Assembly: GCA_023079485.1 (NCBI GenBank)
Contig: CM041084.1
Coordinates: 130,088,792 to 130,152,791, forward strand
DNA: 64,000 nucleotides
Reading direction: 5' to 3'
Source of the DNA: Archilochus colubris
Lineage: Eukaryota; Chordata; Aves; Apodiformes; Trochilidae
This document shows, piece by piece, positions 1 through 14,200 of the stretch (position 1 is the stretch's first letter; the number at the start of each line of letters is the position of its first letter). A program made the position numbers and the translations under genes. Under the pieces are notes generated by a model, which worked only from the letters and a program-made list of their open reading frames with translations, did no database searches and was not told the origin of the DNA.

Positions 1-2071
1 CCCACGCCTTCCTCCTTGGATTAGGTTGTCCATGCTGGCAATGAGGAGCCATTATTTTTTTTTCTGAGCATTGGCCAAGGAGGGTCAACCTTGGCTGCAG
101 GTTGCGTAGTCCTCCCATGTGCGTATTCCTTCCAGAGCTTTCCAAAACTGACAGCCCATAGGCCAGAGCCAGACTGCAGCAGCCCATCCCTGGATTATCA
201 GGGAACTGCTCATCTTTGTATTTAACTGATTTTAATCTCATTTTAATTCCTGAAAATGCTGGTTGACCAAACAAGTGAGTGGAGTTGCAGACTCTCATAT
301 GCTGGCCTGGTGGTACCTGAAGGGCAGCAAGGTATTAATCCACAGCAGCAGCCCCTTTCCATCGCCTCATGCTGTCCCATCACTGCCTTGGGACAAGGCA
401 TGCCAAGGACATTTGGAAAAAAGAAAAGGGAAAAAAAAAAAAGACTGTTTTTAAGGGGTTCTTGCAACATTATTGATCAGAAAAAAACAGAAAGAGCATC
501 TCTCCCATCTGCACATGTCTCCCCGCCCCTCCAGCTTTTCATCACTTCACACAGTGGCAAGAATAATTTGTTAAAAATACAGCAAGGGAGTGGCAGGCCC
601 AGCCTGGATCACTGGCTTCCCCTGGTCTCCACAGGGAAGGGCTGCCAGGGGGACCCCCTCTCCGGGGCAGGCACAGTGGGACGCCGTGCTCATGGCCACT
701 CAGCTCGTTGTGTTGCCAGCAGTACTTGTTTTTTGTTTTCCTAGTCCATCCCACCCTCTCCCTCATGTCCACTGAGATTCCCGCTTTTTTATACTACGTG
801 AACTGGAGTTCTGAACCTGCCAGGGCTGAAATGTGGGACAGATCCAACAAGAATAATAGGTTTTCCGGGAGCTTACAACGATAGTACGAGATTAATTCAT
901 TTCATATGAGTAACGTTTTCTCTTCAGTTTCATGATTCAGCCTTCCACAGGAGTGACTGGGAGGGGTTACTAGAAAACAAGGAAAGCATCTGGATAGCAG
1001 GAGTTTGCAGTGATGAGATGGGAAGGAGGAGGGCAGCGCAGATCAAGGGCCCTCAGCAGACGAGCAGGAGGCCAATCTGTCCTTCTTTCAGTCTCCTGGC
1101 CCTGTCATGCCTTGTGTCACCCTGACAAGTGCCAGTTGAAATTCATGGTACCAAATTCATGGGGGCTCAAACCCCAAGCAGTTCCTGTTGAACGTTTATA
1201 GCCATTCTTGAATTGCTCTCTCTGGGCTGCCGAGAAAAAAGTTATGCAGCACTATTTCCCCAATAAATCTGCTGCCAACCAGCCTGAGAAAGACAAGACC
1301 TGCAAACAGCTTTCCAGCAACAGATTGCTGCACGCTCGGCCATCCAGCAAGCTGCTGGCAACCCTGCGTTTATATAGGAAACCAGATCCACTGATAACCT
1401 CTCCTGGGATATGCATAAGGAATACTCCCCTATGAGTAACCTAATCAGCATGTAGATGTCATTGCTGTTTACACAACTGTACTGAGCAAAAGACATTTGT
1501 CTGGCTTTCACTGCTCTCCGAAAGAAAATGATCAGCATAGAAGGGTTTGGGTGGATTTAAAATAACTTCTAAAGCACTTGTCAAAAATCTGCATCCCCTT
1601 TCCTAACACTCCATCAAGCAATTGACCTCCACACTCTGGTAAAGCAGTACATTGTATCAGTGTAAACTCCCTGTCACAGTTCTATCACATAAGGATGTGA
1701 AATCACACTGCTGCCTTATAGCCTCTAAAACTGACCCAGTGATCTGAACTCGCAGTCCCGTTCCTCTGTAGCTGTGAGGCTTTAGCATCCGCCTCCCTAG
1801 CACACTTTTAGCAGAAATACGGGAAGCTCCTGGAAGGAAGTCATTCTAAAGCTATTTGTGAGTTTGCCAAAAGGATTTCTTTGATTTACGAAGTATGAAA
1901 GATTGCCATTTCTGAATTCATAGTGGATGAGTTATTTCCCGTGTTTTGCTCAAAGGAAGTTCATAATGTGATGAATTCTAGTGTGAAAAAGAGAATTAAG
2001 GAATAACCTTTTCACAATTGCTGCTTCGGCAGATTTTGCAGCTATAACATGTGTCTTGTTTCTCCATGCAG
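1..2071. other. VPS13B: VPS13B intron (3' part)
   Basis: Noncoding sequence ending in the splice acceptor at 2070-2071. I looked for an upstream VPS13B exon in both sequence and open frames and could not support one. The open frames between 256 and 744 have no splice context and overlap on both strands. An A-run at 429-442 is the only simple repeat of note. Confidence 0.6.
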
Positions 2072-2248
2072 GCTGGGTTGTCGGATCACTGGAAATTCTG
2101 GGAAGCCCTGCTAGTCTGGTGAGAAGCATAGGGAACGGCATAGCCGATTTCTTTAGGCTCCCCTATGAAGGTCTGACCAGAGGCCCAGGAGCATTTGTCA
2201 GTGGAGTTTCCAGAGGAACAACATCATTTGTAAAACACATTTCCAAAG
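2072..2248 (+). CDS. VPS13B: VPS13B coding exon (GWVVGSLEILG segment)
   Basis: This exon is 177 nt. The acceptor is TCCATGCAG before 2072 and the donor is GTAGAT at 2249. Entry phase is 1, so the first base of the first codon is in an upstream exon outside the window. It encodes about 59 residues ending RGTTSFVKHISK, part of the VPS13 C-terminal region. Confidence 0.96.
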
Positions 2249-5200
2249 GTAGATCTTTCGCTTTGTTGCTCCAGCTACTGCTTTGTTGTCGTGTGTTGTT
2301 AAAGGATGTGTTAAAGTTTTAAACAGTATTGCTTGCAGCTTTGTTTGGCTTGCTAGGCTGCAGCAACATTCTGGGGGGGTAACAAAGCTCATATATAACA
2401 TCATATGTATTAAACAGATCACCACTTAACTACAGTGTGTAAGAATGTTTCAGAAACTTCAGAATTTTAAACCTCCCTGTGGGAAACAGAGATTGGCTCA
2501 GCCAGTATTTCATGTGATAACTGCAGAAATATTAAAGGTGTTCTGTACTTCTGCTAACCATCAGAAATTCTACACTCTGCTGCCTCATCTATTTTTTTTT
2601 TTTTCCCAAAACGAAAAAAGTCGATGCAGTTGTCATAACCGTGTAAGTAAGTGGATAGGTTTAGCCAGCAGGGCCGGGCTGGCCTGAGAACAGGAGCAGC
2701 TTTTGTTTCGAAGCCTGTATGAACAGTGCCATCGCGTGGCTCCTGCCGCCAGGGACACACCGGCACAGCCACCCCAGAGCTCGCTGCTGCTCCGGGCTCC
2801 CTCAGGACAAGTCCTCCGGGGCTCCTCTGTAAATATTTGTTTACCTTTCCCTCACCTCCACCACCCCACCCCCACCGTTTAGGTTAGCCCCGGAGAAGTT
2901 TGGGAACTGGGGAAGGATGTTCGGCTGAGTTGCTTTTCCCACCGGCCAGGCAGACCTGGTGCGGGCTGATGTAAAAGGCGTGACGTGGACCGTAGCAGCA
3001 GTGTGGTGATGCTTAACAAACAGTAAAGCATGTTACACATGGGTGACTTTGCAATTGACTTGCTGGTCTGCTCACAAGCTCGGTATTTCAGTGAGGCGTG
3101 GAACATCTCCATGTTTTAAATTAAAGCATTTTGATCCTGACCCAAATGTATATCTCCCATGTATTTAGGTACACTGACGTCAATTACCAATCTGGCAACA
3201 AGTCTTGCTCGCAATATGGATAGGCTGTCACTGGATGAGGAGCATTACAACAGACAAGAAGAATGGAGAAGGCAGCTTCCAGAGAGCCTGGGAGAAGGAC
3301 TGAGACAGGGGCTCTCTCGTTTAGGCATTAGCCTTCTAGGTAATGTACTATTAAATATCAAGTTGAGTGATGATACTGTTCTCTGATCTGTTCACCAGCC
3401 TTTTCTACAAGTGAATTATGATTGCAAAATCTGTTTGATTTCATGTTTTCGTTCGAAGTAGCCTCACAGTATTTATGTGAGGTACTGTTTTTTTTCATTG
3501 AGATTTAGTGACTTTTGTGTATGTTTTTTACTGATAAAATAATTGCAGATATAGATCAAGTTTGCAGTCTCTTTGTCAAATAGCATTTTCGTTAGTACAT
3601 GATGTATATTTGAGAAGAAAGATTAATTCTGCATTGGGCAGAGGGTGGCTTGTAACTAAGTCAGCACAAAGACGTCATCACACTGATGTTTACTTTCCAG
3701 TGAATTACAGGAATGCCTCCTGAACCTGCTTGGTTTTGCTGCACTGTAGATATCAGGGATTCTTGGTTTTGTTTGAAAAACACTTGAACTTAGTGCAGAT
3801 GTTAAGTAACCTTTGAGGAATTCTGCTTTAAAAACCCAGATCATCCTGATTCGATGTAGTTGTATTCATCAAGCAGCCAAGTGGTTTGGTTAGAAGGGAA
3901 GATTACTTTGGCAATTTCAAAGTAGTACCTAAAAATTTGAATTCTAACCGCACTGGAAAAAAATCTCTGCAAGAAGCTTTGCAGAAAGAGGCTGGATTTT
4001 CTAGGTTACTTCTACTTGTCACACAGCAAAAGAATGCAGAACTGTATTGTTTGGCAGAGTTCCTCAGTAAGTATTAAAGAGTATGAATCCCTTTGAGATC
4101 AAAGTGACCAAAAGCAGTCCAGTGCAAAAGGTTAGAGGAGCTGAAGCTTGAAAGGATTTGTCCTCTTTCCTAATCTTCAGTAGTGTACACAACTCCTAAA
4201 TTTGCAACCACAACCCTGAAAGCCCCAAAGAGGAAGTGGTAAAAATGTTACAAGTTTGGGTTAAGTTACTGGAAATTATTTTAAGCAATAACATTAGATG
4301 ATGTGAAGCACTGTCATTTGATAATGCCTGTAAACCAGTAAGTGAGTGTCCTAGGAGAAATGTGCATAAAGGAGAAATTTCATCTATTAGTAGCTACTAT
4401 CCCAATAGTAAGCTGTTACTGGTGTTGCAAATCAAAGGCAGCTTGGAGAAGGTTTTATTTTTGCTTCTTGTTTTATTGGGCTAGGGGCAGTCAGGTTGAG
4501 TAGCTGAATGAAAGATTATACTTCTAGAAACACACTGTCAGCCTGGTGTATGTGTGCTGGTGAAATGGTTTGGTGATCTTGGCTCAGTTATTAATAAGAG
4601 AGCGGGATAAGGCAGTGGCTGTCGCTTTCACTGACACACCAGAGCCCTTCAGAGCTAAAAGCAACAGATCTACAGCCTGAACTCAAAAGCAAAACTTCGT
4701 AGCTTTGGCTGTAGCAAGGCAAAGTTTCTGCTGTTCGGGAAAGCCAGGATCCCATAACATAAATGCAGAAATACTCTGCATCTGTGCCTTCTTGCACACA
4801 AGGCATCAGTTGTTTGTGAGAGTAAGCCTGAGTTGTTTGGTCTTTTTTTTTCCTAAAGAAAAAAAAATTGATTTAGAGTTTCAGTGTCCCTGGCTTCCGA
4901 AGAAATCAAACTTGGTGTTAGAAACTAAGAACTTTATAAACATTTAAGCAGAGCTGCTCTGCAAGTTTGGATCTTGTTTATTCCCACTGTTATTATTTAG
5001 TTTCTTCCCTGATAGATACCTCTCTTCTCAGCCCTGGAAGCAAAAAAAGTACCCAGATAAATAGCTATGGTTACTGTGTAGCCAGACTTGACAAGTAAGG
5101 GACTTCTCAGGGAGAAATCAGAAGTATTCCAGTGAATTTATAACAGGTTGGTTTTTCCGTAGTATTTTGTTGTTTGGTTTTTTTTTTTAAACTGATTTTT

Positions 5201-8200
5201 AGAAATCATGTTTACACATCAGCATTAAGGTAAATTGTGCCAAGACCTAAATCGTGTATAGACCTACATTTCATTTTTACAAACGTGTCAGAAAGCTGTT
5301 TTCATGCTGATTATTCAGTTTCAAGAATACCGGGGCTTCACAAAAAAAACCCAATTGTAGTTAAAGGGAGATAACACTGTGTTGCTTTCTTTCACCAGCT
5401 CTTCAGAGTAAATATGAACTTGCTTATTCTAAAAACACTTCCAGGTTCTGCATACATAACAAAATGAAACGGAGCTGCTATTTTATTCACAGAAGAGGCA
5501 TTCAGAAGAGCACAGGAATGCAGAGGGCACGGCTCTTTGAAGCCGTAATTTCTGTGACTTTCTAATTGTAAAACTGAGAAGTGTGAAAAATATTTCTATG
5601 ATAGTCACAGCACTATCATGTTTGTAAAAGCCACTTGATTCCTGCAATCAGCTTAAAGAATTGCAAATGCAGATTTCGTGCCTAGGCACCGGCGTGTAAG
5701 AGCCCTCAGTTCACTGATATGTTGAGATATCTACGTATAAAAAGTTGCATTTCTGATTTTTCTGAAAATCTGGCTCATAGTGGCCCTAATTCAGCAAAGC
5801 ACTTAAGCACATGCTTAAGTGCTTTGCTGAATCAGGGCCAAAATCATGTTCTCTTGTCTCCTCCTCAGTGCAAATCGTTCCCTGTGGTACATTCTTAAGT
5901 GCTTTGTCCTGTCTCGTTTTAAATGACTCAAGTGCTGTCAGGGTGTTGTTTGATTTGATTTGATTGTTATCTTTGGCAGGCTGTCATCTTCTTTCCTAGT
6001 TTGGGGGGGACCTTCTGGGTCATTTTAATAACATTTGTGCATTAAAAGAAGCAAAAGCTTAGGATAGGTATGTTTTTTCTTTTATATGATTAGAAAAAAT
6101 GCAGTGAAATTGTATTTTAAATACTTCGGTGATCAGCAGTCTGTTTTTTGCATCTTATGTGATGAAGTCAAGGTTAAAATAATAATCTATAACTGTTTAA
6201 ATGAGAATACTGAAACTATGGTCTTCTGTTTTCAACTACTGGTCCAAGTGAAAAATACCATCTTGAAGTTAGCATTTGTGAATAACAAAAGAGCTGACAA
6301 CTATTGAAAAACCCATTCTTTACCATTACAAAAGTGCTTGACCTTTCAGTTACTCTTTCCTGCTTTTGAGGAAAGGGCATTGATAGTAATCCCAGCTGAC
6401 AGGGTAACTGTGCTGCTAGAGAAGGTAAAGCCTGGATTTCAGAAGCTCAAATTTCTGTTATTAAAGGTGGTGGTAGTTGTTCTTGCTGTGCAACAGCCAC
6501 TGAATAGGAGCCACTCTGTGATTGCCTATCTGCAATTGAGATAGTAAAGAGCCAGTGCTAACACGATGGGTGCTATTCCACACATTAATTCTGTAACTAC
6601 ATTAATGCATGCCAACAGATGCTCTTTCCTTTTAGCTGTGTTCTTATGTGATATTTGCTGTGATGAGACTATGCTTCAAGTGTTCTCAAACACTTGGGAC
6701 GATCCTGAAGGACGACAGAAAAAAAAAAAAGAAAAAGAAGAAAATGGTTTCAGCTTGCTGGTTTTCTGCCTCATGACAAACCATGGCCAGTTTCTCCTGG
6801 TGCAGGGTATTTTCCAGTCATTTCTTGGTCTGAAAGGTTTGACACAAGTAGTCTGAACTTTGCTAAATTCTGTCAGCCATGCTGTATTCACCAAACATGG
6901 TCAGCCCGTGCACAAATCAGTTGCTGCCTGCAATCAAATTCTTCTTGAAGTAATACAGTGATATGCTCTGAACTATCTGAATTTTGTAGTTATCAAAGTA
7001 TCTTTTTTTTATGGTTACTGAGCAACATGTATTAATCAGAGTGCACCCCATCTGATGTTTAGCAGATGTTACGGTGTTGCTGGAACCTCTTTGGTCCACT
7101 AATGGAAGAATATGTTTTTGTTTTGTTGCTTTGGTGTTTAATTTTATTGAGGTTTTCTTTATACATACATAGTCTGTGTGTACATATGTGGGCATGCATA
7201 TAAAATTGAATGCCTGGGGTAAGAAAGGAAAGAAAAAGGGAGAATGGTTTCTTTAAAAAAAAAAAAAAAAAGGGCAAACAACATCAGAGAGAAGGGACAG
7301 GTACAGGATACCATAGCTGTTTCTTGACTGTGAGAATAAGAGTGGGCATGAACCATTGTGTGTTGATACCCACACCCAGCTTTTCTGATACCCTACTGAA
7401 GGCTGGGGAGAAAGACCTTCTGCAGTGAGTCCATTCAGCATGATGTTTCTACCACTAACTTTATGTTAGAAAGAAAGAAGCCACATGGATACCAGGGGAC
7501 ATATGCTTCACAGAACTTCTCTCCAGTGAACCTTGTGTGTCTGTCATCATTGTCTCAGTGCTGGTGGGTTTTGAGGTTGCTCAGCCTTTCAGATGATCTT
7601 GGAGGCCTTTTCCAACCTAAAACATTCTGTGAATTCTGTTTTTTGTTTTTTCCCTTTGCCCACACATGACACACACAGGAAAGGAGCTACACAAAAGGAG
7701 CTGCACAGATCTATCTTTCTTATGCAAGGGTAGTAGGACCTTGTTGCTTCCCCCTACTCCTTAATGAATGAAGCAAGGTTATAGTTTAGTATGTGATTTG
7801 TGGGCATGATCACAGCATGAGAATGAGTTTTGTCAGTGTGTTGCAGTTTGAGGTAAGAGATTACAAAGGGTGAGCAGAGAAGGAAGAGGAGACCATCGGT
7901 TATATTTTTTTGCAGGTAGAAAGACAGGACTTGAAAAAAGTATTTGAGATACAAAAAGGCAGTAACTTTACAAACAAGTTCATGCCATGCATAAAATGGC
8001 AAAATAACAGCAAGTGTGGAAGTACTAAACAACAGGCTAATTAAGCTATATATTATTTGGGGTACTATATAAATAATCCTATATAACACAGCCACAGCAG
8101 TTTCCATTCTGTTTCCTTGTCCTCTGGGCGTAATTCCAGCTGAGAAGTGCCTGAAGCATACCACAGGTCCTTTGGACTAGGCTCTTATTTATTATTGCCT

Positions 8201-11200
8201 TATAACGTTGCTCAAGTGTATTGCAGTAAATAATTTATTAGTGCTTGGACTTAGGTGGATTACATTTAATAAGGCAATAACTTCTGTTCTGAAAGTGCAG
8301 TTGCTGTGGATGACCTCAGTAGATAGGGTGAAGGAGGTCACAGGGTAACTTAATACTGCAACTTAGCAGCACACCAAGTATTGTTTTATGCCTTCAAATG
8401 CATCACAATTGTACAAAAGACTGGGTGAACAATCCCAATTGTGTAATGCGGTGTTGGGGCATTATTTTAGTCAAGCATCAGGAGCAGCTGGTGAGTAGGA
8501 ATAGAGCAGAATTGAATTGAAAATTGTATCATTTCCATGGCATGGCATTAAGGAGGAAGCTTCATGGCCTCTGTGGTACAAAGGGTGACAGACTCTGAAT
8601 CCATGACTGAGCTCAGTAAAAACTGAGATATCAGATTAAAAATTAGACCAGGATTTACTGGGAAAATACTATACCTTTTTCAGTAAAGGGTACACACACA
8701 CACTGAAGTTGGAAGCAATCTAAAACCAGAGAAAGGCATTTATGGGGGATGCTGATTATTTGAAGTGCTGATAGATAGTATCCCAGGGATAAGGATCTGG
8801 GGAAATGTCTGCTGTTTCTCATCCTCCTCTTTTCTTTGGACAGAATATCAGCGTACAAATATATTATTAGTTCTTGTTGTTCAAAGTCAGCAACTTCTCT
8901 GTTTATCCAGTAACAGTAACTAAAACCATCTGAAAACCAGTTAGCAGCTAGCTGACCAGTGCATGTCACGCTGGTAAACACATGGGGCCAAATACCTCAG
9001 CTGTGATTGTCCAAATCTGTGGAATTATGCCTGGATTTACTTCCTTATACAAAGCAGAATCTTCAGAGGTGGCGTTTCTTTAAAAATGCTTGATTATCAA
9101 GGTGACACTTTGTCCTACTCCCTAAAGAAAAGTTTAATTTTGATATTTGCAGCTGAAGGAGCAAACTGAGAGCCTGCAAATGTGCTTTTTGCTGAGCAGA
9201 AAACCTCGGTTCAGGCAGTACATTTTCTAACTGATGTCACTTGGTCCAATCCTTGTACTCTTGGTGATTTCTAAATAGCTTATCTATCAAAATTACAATA
9301 ACTAGAGACATGTCTGTAGTTAAATGGCTAGAGTAAACTCAAGATCAAAGAAATGTATCACCTCACATACCTGTTTACATTTAAAAAGATTTAAGTCAGA
9401 GTTCTCTGTTGATACTAAAAGCTGGGAAGGTCACTGTATCACTTGTAAAAGTTTGACCCATGTGCATTAAAGTAAAATATGATCGTTTTCACAAAAAGTA
9501 ACAAAAAGTCTCAAAATCTAATTCTGCTAATCTTAGTAATATATCAAAAGTTGCGTTAGCTTATGAACATTTCTGGCAGTGGAAGAGGATATAAAAATGA
9601 TCTATTGAATACAGGCAGTTTTTATTCTCATGAAGTCAGTCTCAGACTTATGTGAAAATCTCATTTCCATAACAGCTCAGTTCTTCTAAAATGGGTGGAT
9701 TTTATTCCCAGCCCAACATTTTCAGAGTTGCTACACAGAATGAACAAATTAAATTAACTCAGCAAAAGCATTTAGTTGAAAGTAGTTGAAAGATGAAAGT
9801 ATACTGTCAAGTTAAGTGATCTGAATGTTTAAAAAACTAAAATACATTTTAAAAAGGAAGCTGAGATTTAGCTTAAATTGGAGCCAACGTATTGTTTAGT
9901 TAATTGGAACTGGTCGCATGCTAAGTAGCTGTATAAGAAGGGTGCAGTACAGTTTTTAATCCAAGCAGCATTCAGGTCCAGGAGTAAGATTTCCTCTTAT
10001 TCTGGTTTATTGGTCTTCACTAATTCCCAGGGTCTCTTGTGTTTTCAGGTGCAATCGCTGGGATTGTGGATCAGCCGATGCAGAATTTTCAGCGAGTGTC
10101 TGAGGCCCAAGCTTCAGCTGGACATAAAGCCAGAGGGGTCATCTCAGGTGTGGGGAAAGGAATCATGGGGGTCTTCACAAAGCCCATCGGAGGGGCAGCT
10201 GAACTCGTCTCCCAGACAGGTTATGGTGAGTGTTTTGGATTTTACAGTGCTCTTCGGATACAAACTGCATTGTTTTACTTATCCGGCTCAGTAGCTGTGT
10301 GACTTGGAAAAACATTTAGAAATGCCAGCACAGAGTAGTTGTTAATGTTGTGCTGCTCATTTTTCTTAAAAGCCATCACATTGTGCTTCTCTCTTGTGTT
10401 GCTGATCACCATTGTACAGCCACAGACACACAGAACGCAGAAAGCATGAAGTAATTCTTGGAATACAGTAGAATTAGTTACAGAAACATATGTGCTTACA
10501 AGAGTATTTTTGACATAAGTGTATGAGAGCAACACTAGATCCAATTAGAGTGTCATTTTGAGATTGCTTTGTTCTGGCAAGGAAAGAGTCATGCTGTCTC
10601 TATGCATGGAGAGAGTTATTTTCCTGGGAGAAAGAACTGAGTCATGTAGTGGAACCATCCCCTTCATCCTGGGGAGTTGTGAGAAGGCAGACCCATTTTT
10701 GGATGCACAGGTAACCTTTCAACCAGCAGAGATGGGTTCTCCAGCAAGACTGAGCACTTAGTGGCAGTGGTGGTGGATTGTTTCAGATGGGTGTGGATAC
10801 TTCTGGACAACCAGAAACTAAAAGATAAAAATAAAATATCAAAATACACTTATTTCTTGGTTTCCAGTTTTAAGAAATCAAAGCTATTGGTCTGGGTATT
10901 TAAAGGGTATACTGGGGCTGGAGAGGGCAGTCAGGGGAGAAAAGCAGGGAGACCTGTTAGTACAAAGACGATGTGTCAATAATTTTGCTTCACTAATTAC
11001 ACCAGACAAACCTTTAAGATCGAAGCCTTTAATCGCTAGCAGTAATTACGTTTGAGATGTGTTGTTTAGGATATACTTAGTTCTCCTGGGGCTTAAGTTT
11101 GGGACATTGTTTCTGTGTTTCCCATTACAAACAGAACTCATTCCTTGAAGCAGTCTATTTAAAGAAATAATGAAACATTAAATTATTACAATTCTTTCAA

Positions 11201-14200
11201 ATTAACTTTATCTCATTTGCATGAGTGCTAATAATAACTACTCTCCTGAATTATGCATCCCATAGATGTAAAACCTGTGTCAGTAAAATCAGAAACTATT
11301 GCCTGTTGTCAGCAAGCTGCATGTTGTTTTGCAGCCCATGGCATTATTCTTTCTAGATTTAATTCCACTTCAGTCTTTATCAAGAAGCCTGGAACAGGCG
11401 AGGGACACTTCATTGCAGATAGGGTATACAAGACATCATGTTTTCCATGAGCATGTGACACTAAGACTTAGCCAGGAAAAAACATAAAAACCGTATCAAT
11501 AATAGCTGACAGTGCGTGAGAGGAAAACACACAAGAGTTCAAGTAACTCTTACCCACAACTGGATTGGAAGTGGGACCGTGCCTCTTGGGGGGGACCAAG
11601 GGGTGGGGGACCACACAGAAATAAACACATGTTCTCTCTTTCTCCATCTGTAAATAACATTTTCACTCACATAATGCTGAGAACCTTGGTAAGCCAACTG
11701 TTACAACTGGGATGCAGCTTTTAAGTATTACCATCAACATGTGTGCTTAAAATTAAAGGGTTTTTTTTTCAGAGCTGATGTTTTGTTTAAATTATTATCC
11801 ATTGTGTAAAAAGGAATCTAAGTTATTGACACCCTTATGCAAAAATGCCTTTTGCTTCAATGGAATGCTTAATTAGACAAAAGGCAATTTCTCTGTTTAT
11901 TTAAAGGCTAACTTTGCACTAAACAGTGTAACACTAATGCGTGATGCTTAACCTACTTCCTGTCTGTCTTGTAAAAATTTTTAAAACTACTCCATTTGTG
12001 GATTTTTTTGCAACCCACTCGTCCTTTCTGTTGATCATACCTCATCTCTAGAAGTTTACAAGCCATCTGAAAGTATGCATATTGTATCATCTTCAGCTTT
12101 GGATAGTCTATTTAGAAAACTGTTTAACTGCTTGTAATCTCTGTTCTGTGCTGGCACTAAGAAGAATTCACAATAAACCAGATGCCCCGGGAGATCTCAT
12201 AAATGTCTATGGATCTGTGTTTAACAGCTGGATTAAGTAACTGAACATTTAAATACAGTATCTAGGCAAACTCGCCTCCTAATTTGTACTCATCATGACA
12301 CGTATATTGAAGATTTTTAATATTAAGCAAGAAAGTTAACAACGAGCTTGATTTTTTCTACATAAATCCTAAGTGATGTGTCCGATCCTCCTCTGAAATG
12401 ATGGCTCTCAGGGGCATTATGTTTCTCCTGATTGCAAGCGTATGGCTGATTTTTAGAACACACAGTGGGGTTTTTTGTGTGTTTCTTGCTAATGCAAGAT
12501 CAGTGGGGTTAAGTGTGTAACTCTTGCATTGTAATACTTAATGAATTATCTTGACTACAGTTTCCAGAGATGTGACATCATTTTGGATCTGCACTACTTT
12601 ACGAACTGCTCTAAACAGATGACATCACTACAACATGCAACTGTTTTGTAGAAAACAACTACTAAAAAAGCTTAAATTCTCTTACCACAGGTATTTTGCA
12701 CGGCGCTGGACTTTCTCAGCTTCCCAAGCAGCGCTCTCATCCAAATGATCAACATGTTGAGCAGGCTCCAAATAGCCACGTCAAATATGTCTGGTAAAAT
12801 TATTTAGACACTTGCTCATTTTTAAATCCACGTTGTTTATTAATAGGTTCTGGCCTGGGGTCAACTTAACAGGCTGCTTCCTAGGAAAGGCTGAGTTACA
12901 GCAGTTTGTTTAGGAACATTAAACACAAAGGTAGTGCATAGAAACCCAATCTGCAAATGATGGGCTGCTGATCTGCTTCCAGCTTTGGAACTAGAGGGCT
13001 GATCTTTATTTAATGGCATTCAGTGAGTTCTTACTTATTTATCATTGCAAAAAAATACTGCACATCTCCAGAAACAGCTGTTAGTGAAGATAACTTTATT
13101 TTCTGCACTGAATTTGTAAGCCACTTCTCAGGCTAATTTTTCTCTTAGGATAGGAAATAGGCTGACCTAGCACAGCTATTAGGCCAATTTTGCAGTGAAT
13201 GATTATGGAGTTTTGAGAAGTAACAGTTTAACATTTATTCTCTAAATCTTACAACTTTCGGTAATGGACACTTGGAATATTCTCCCTGGCTTATTTTGTA
13301 TTTGTAGGTGATAGCTACAGACTTAAGCGAAAACATTACTGATCAAAAGAAGTTGTGAAGAATCCCATGCATAACACTGGCTCCTTCATCTTTTTTTCTT
13401 CTCCTCCTTTTTCTTTCCTTGATAATGCAGGAAAATGCTGCAATCTCTAGGAAGGCCAGAGGTCCACATGGCCTTAGATGTCATGATTGTGAGTGGATCA
13501 GGCCAGCAGCATGAAGGCTGCTTGCTGCTCACCTCAGAGGTGCTCTTTGTGGTCAGTATCAGTGAAGACACACAGCAGCAGGCATTCCCCGTGACAGAAA
13601 TCGATTGTCTGGAGGATGATCAGCAAAAAGACCTGCTGAAGGTGCAGCTAAAGCAACAGAGAGTGCCTTCGGATTTGGAGGTAAAGGCCTGAATGCTATT
13701 TTAAATCAAAGATAAACTTACAATGATAATGATGCTTTTGACAGTGGGCATACTCGCCTTTGGGTTGGGAGGCCAGAGGTCTAAGTGCCAAAACCTGCTG
13801 GTTTTGCACACCTCATGACTGACTGCCTTGCCCTTCAGATGAAAGGGACATCTCTCCTCCCTTCTGTCCTCTTTTTGGTATTTCATATCTGTGACAGTTC
13901 TTGGTAAGCACAATTTTTTTCTAAACAGGTTCTCATGACTGCATGTGTGTGAGGTGTTTATTGCTTGGAAAGTCAGCATTGCTGCCTATACCTACCAAGT
14001 CAAACCTAGAACAATTCCTTCTATTTTTCTGTGAATTGTGTTTTAACAGTTCAGTGATGTTGACACATACTTCTTTCAGCATGTTTCTTCTCTGACCACC
14101 TCCAATGCAGTGGTCTTACTTGGCTGCTAGTTTTATTTACTTTAGATCTTCCCTCTGCAAATGGTAACTTTACAGTGGATCCATTCCTGTGCTGAGATTG

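Larger units (their letters stand above)
3340..10048. other. VPS13B intron (6.7 kb)
   Basis: Long AT-rich intron. It contains a 60-bp near-perfect palindrome (5781-5840), an old CR1 3' tail (about 7590-7638), a 12-bp inverted repeat (8192-8203 and 8269-8280) and homopolymer A/T runs. The open frames inside it have no splice context or recognisable product. Confidence 0.8.

Noticed and set aside
256..744. 162-codon plus-strand open frame at the left edge
   Set aside because: It overlaps open frames on both strands, crosses an A-run, has no splice sites suited to VPS13B and matches no family I know.
7754..8164. 136-codon minus-strand open frame with hydrophobic stretches
   Set aside because: The hydrophobicity comes from A/T-rich sequence. 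It has no family signature and lies deep in a VPS13B intron.
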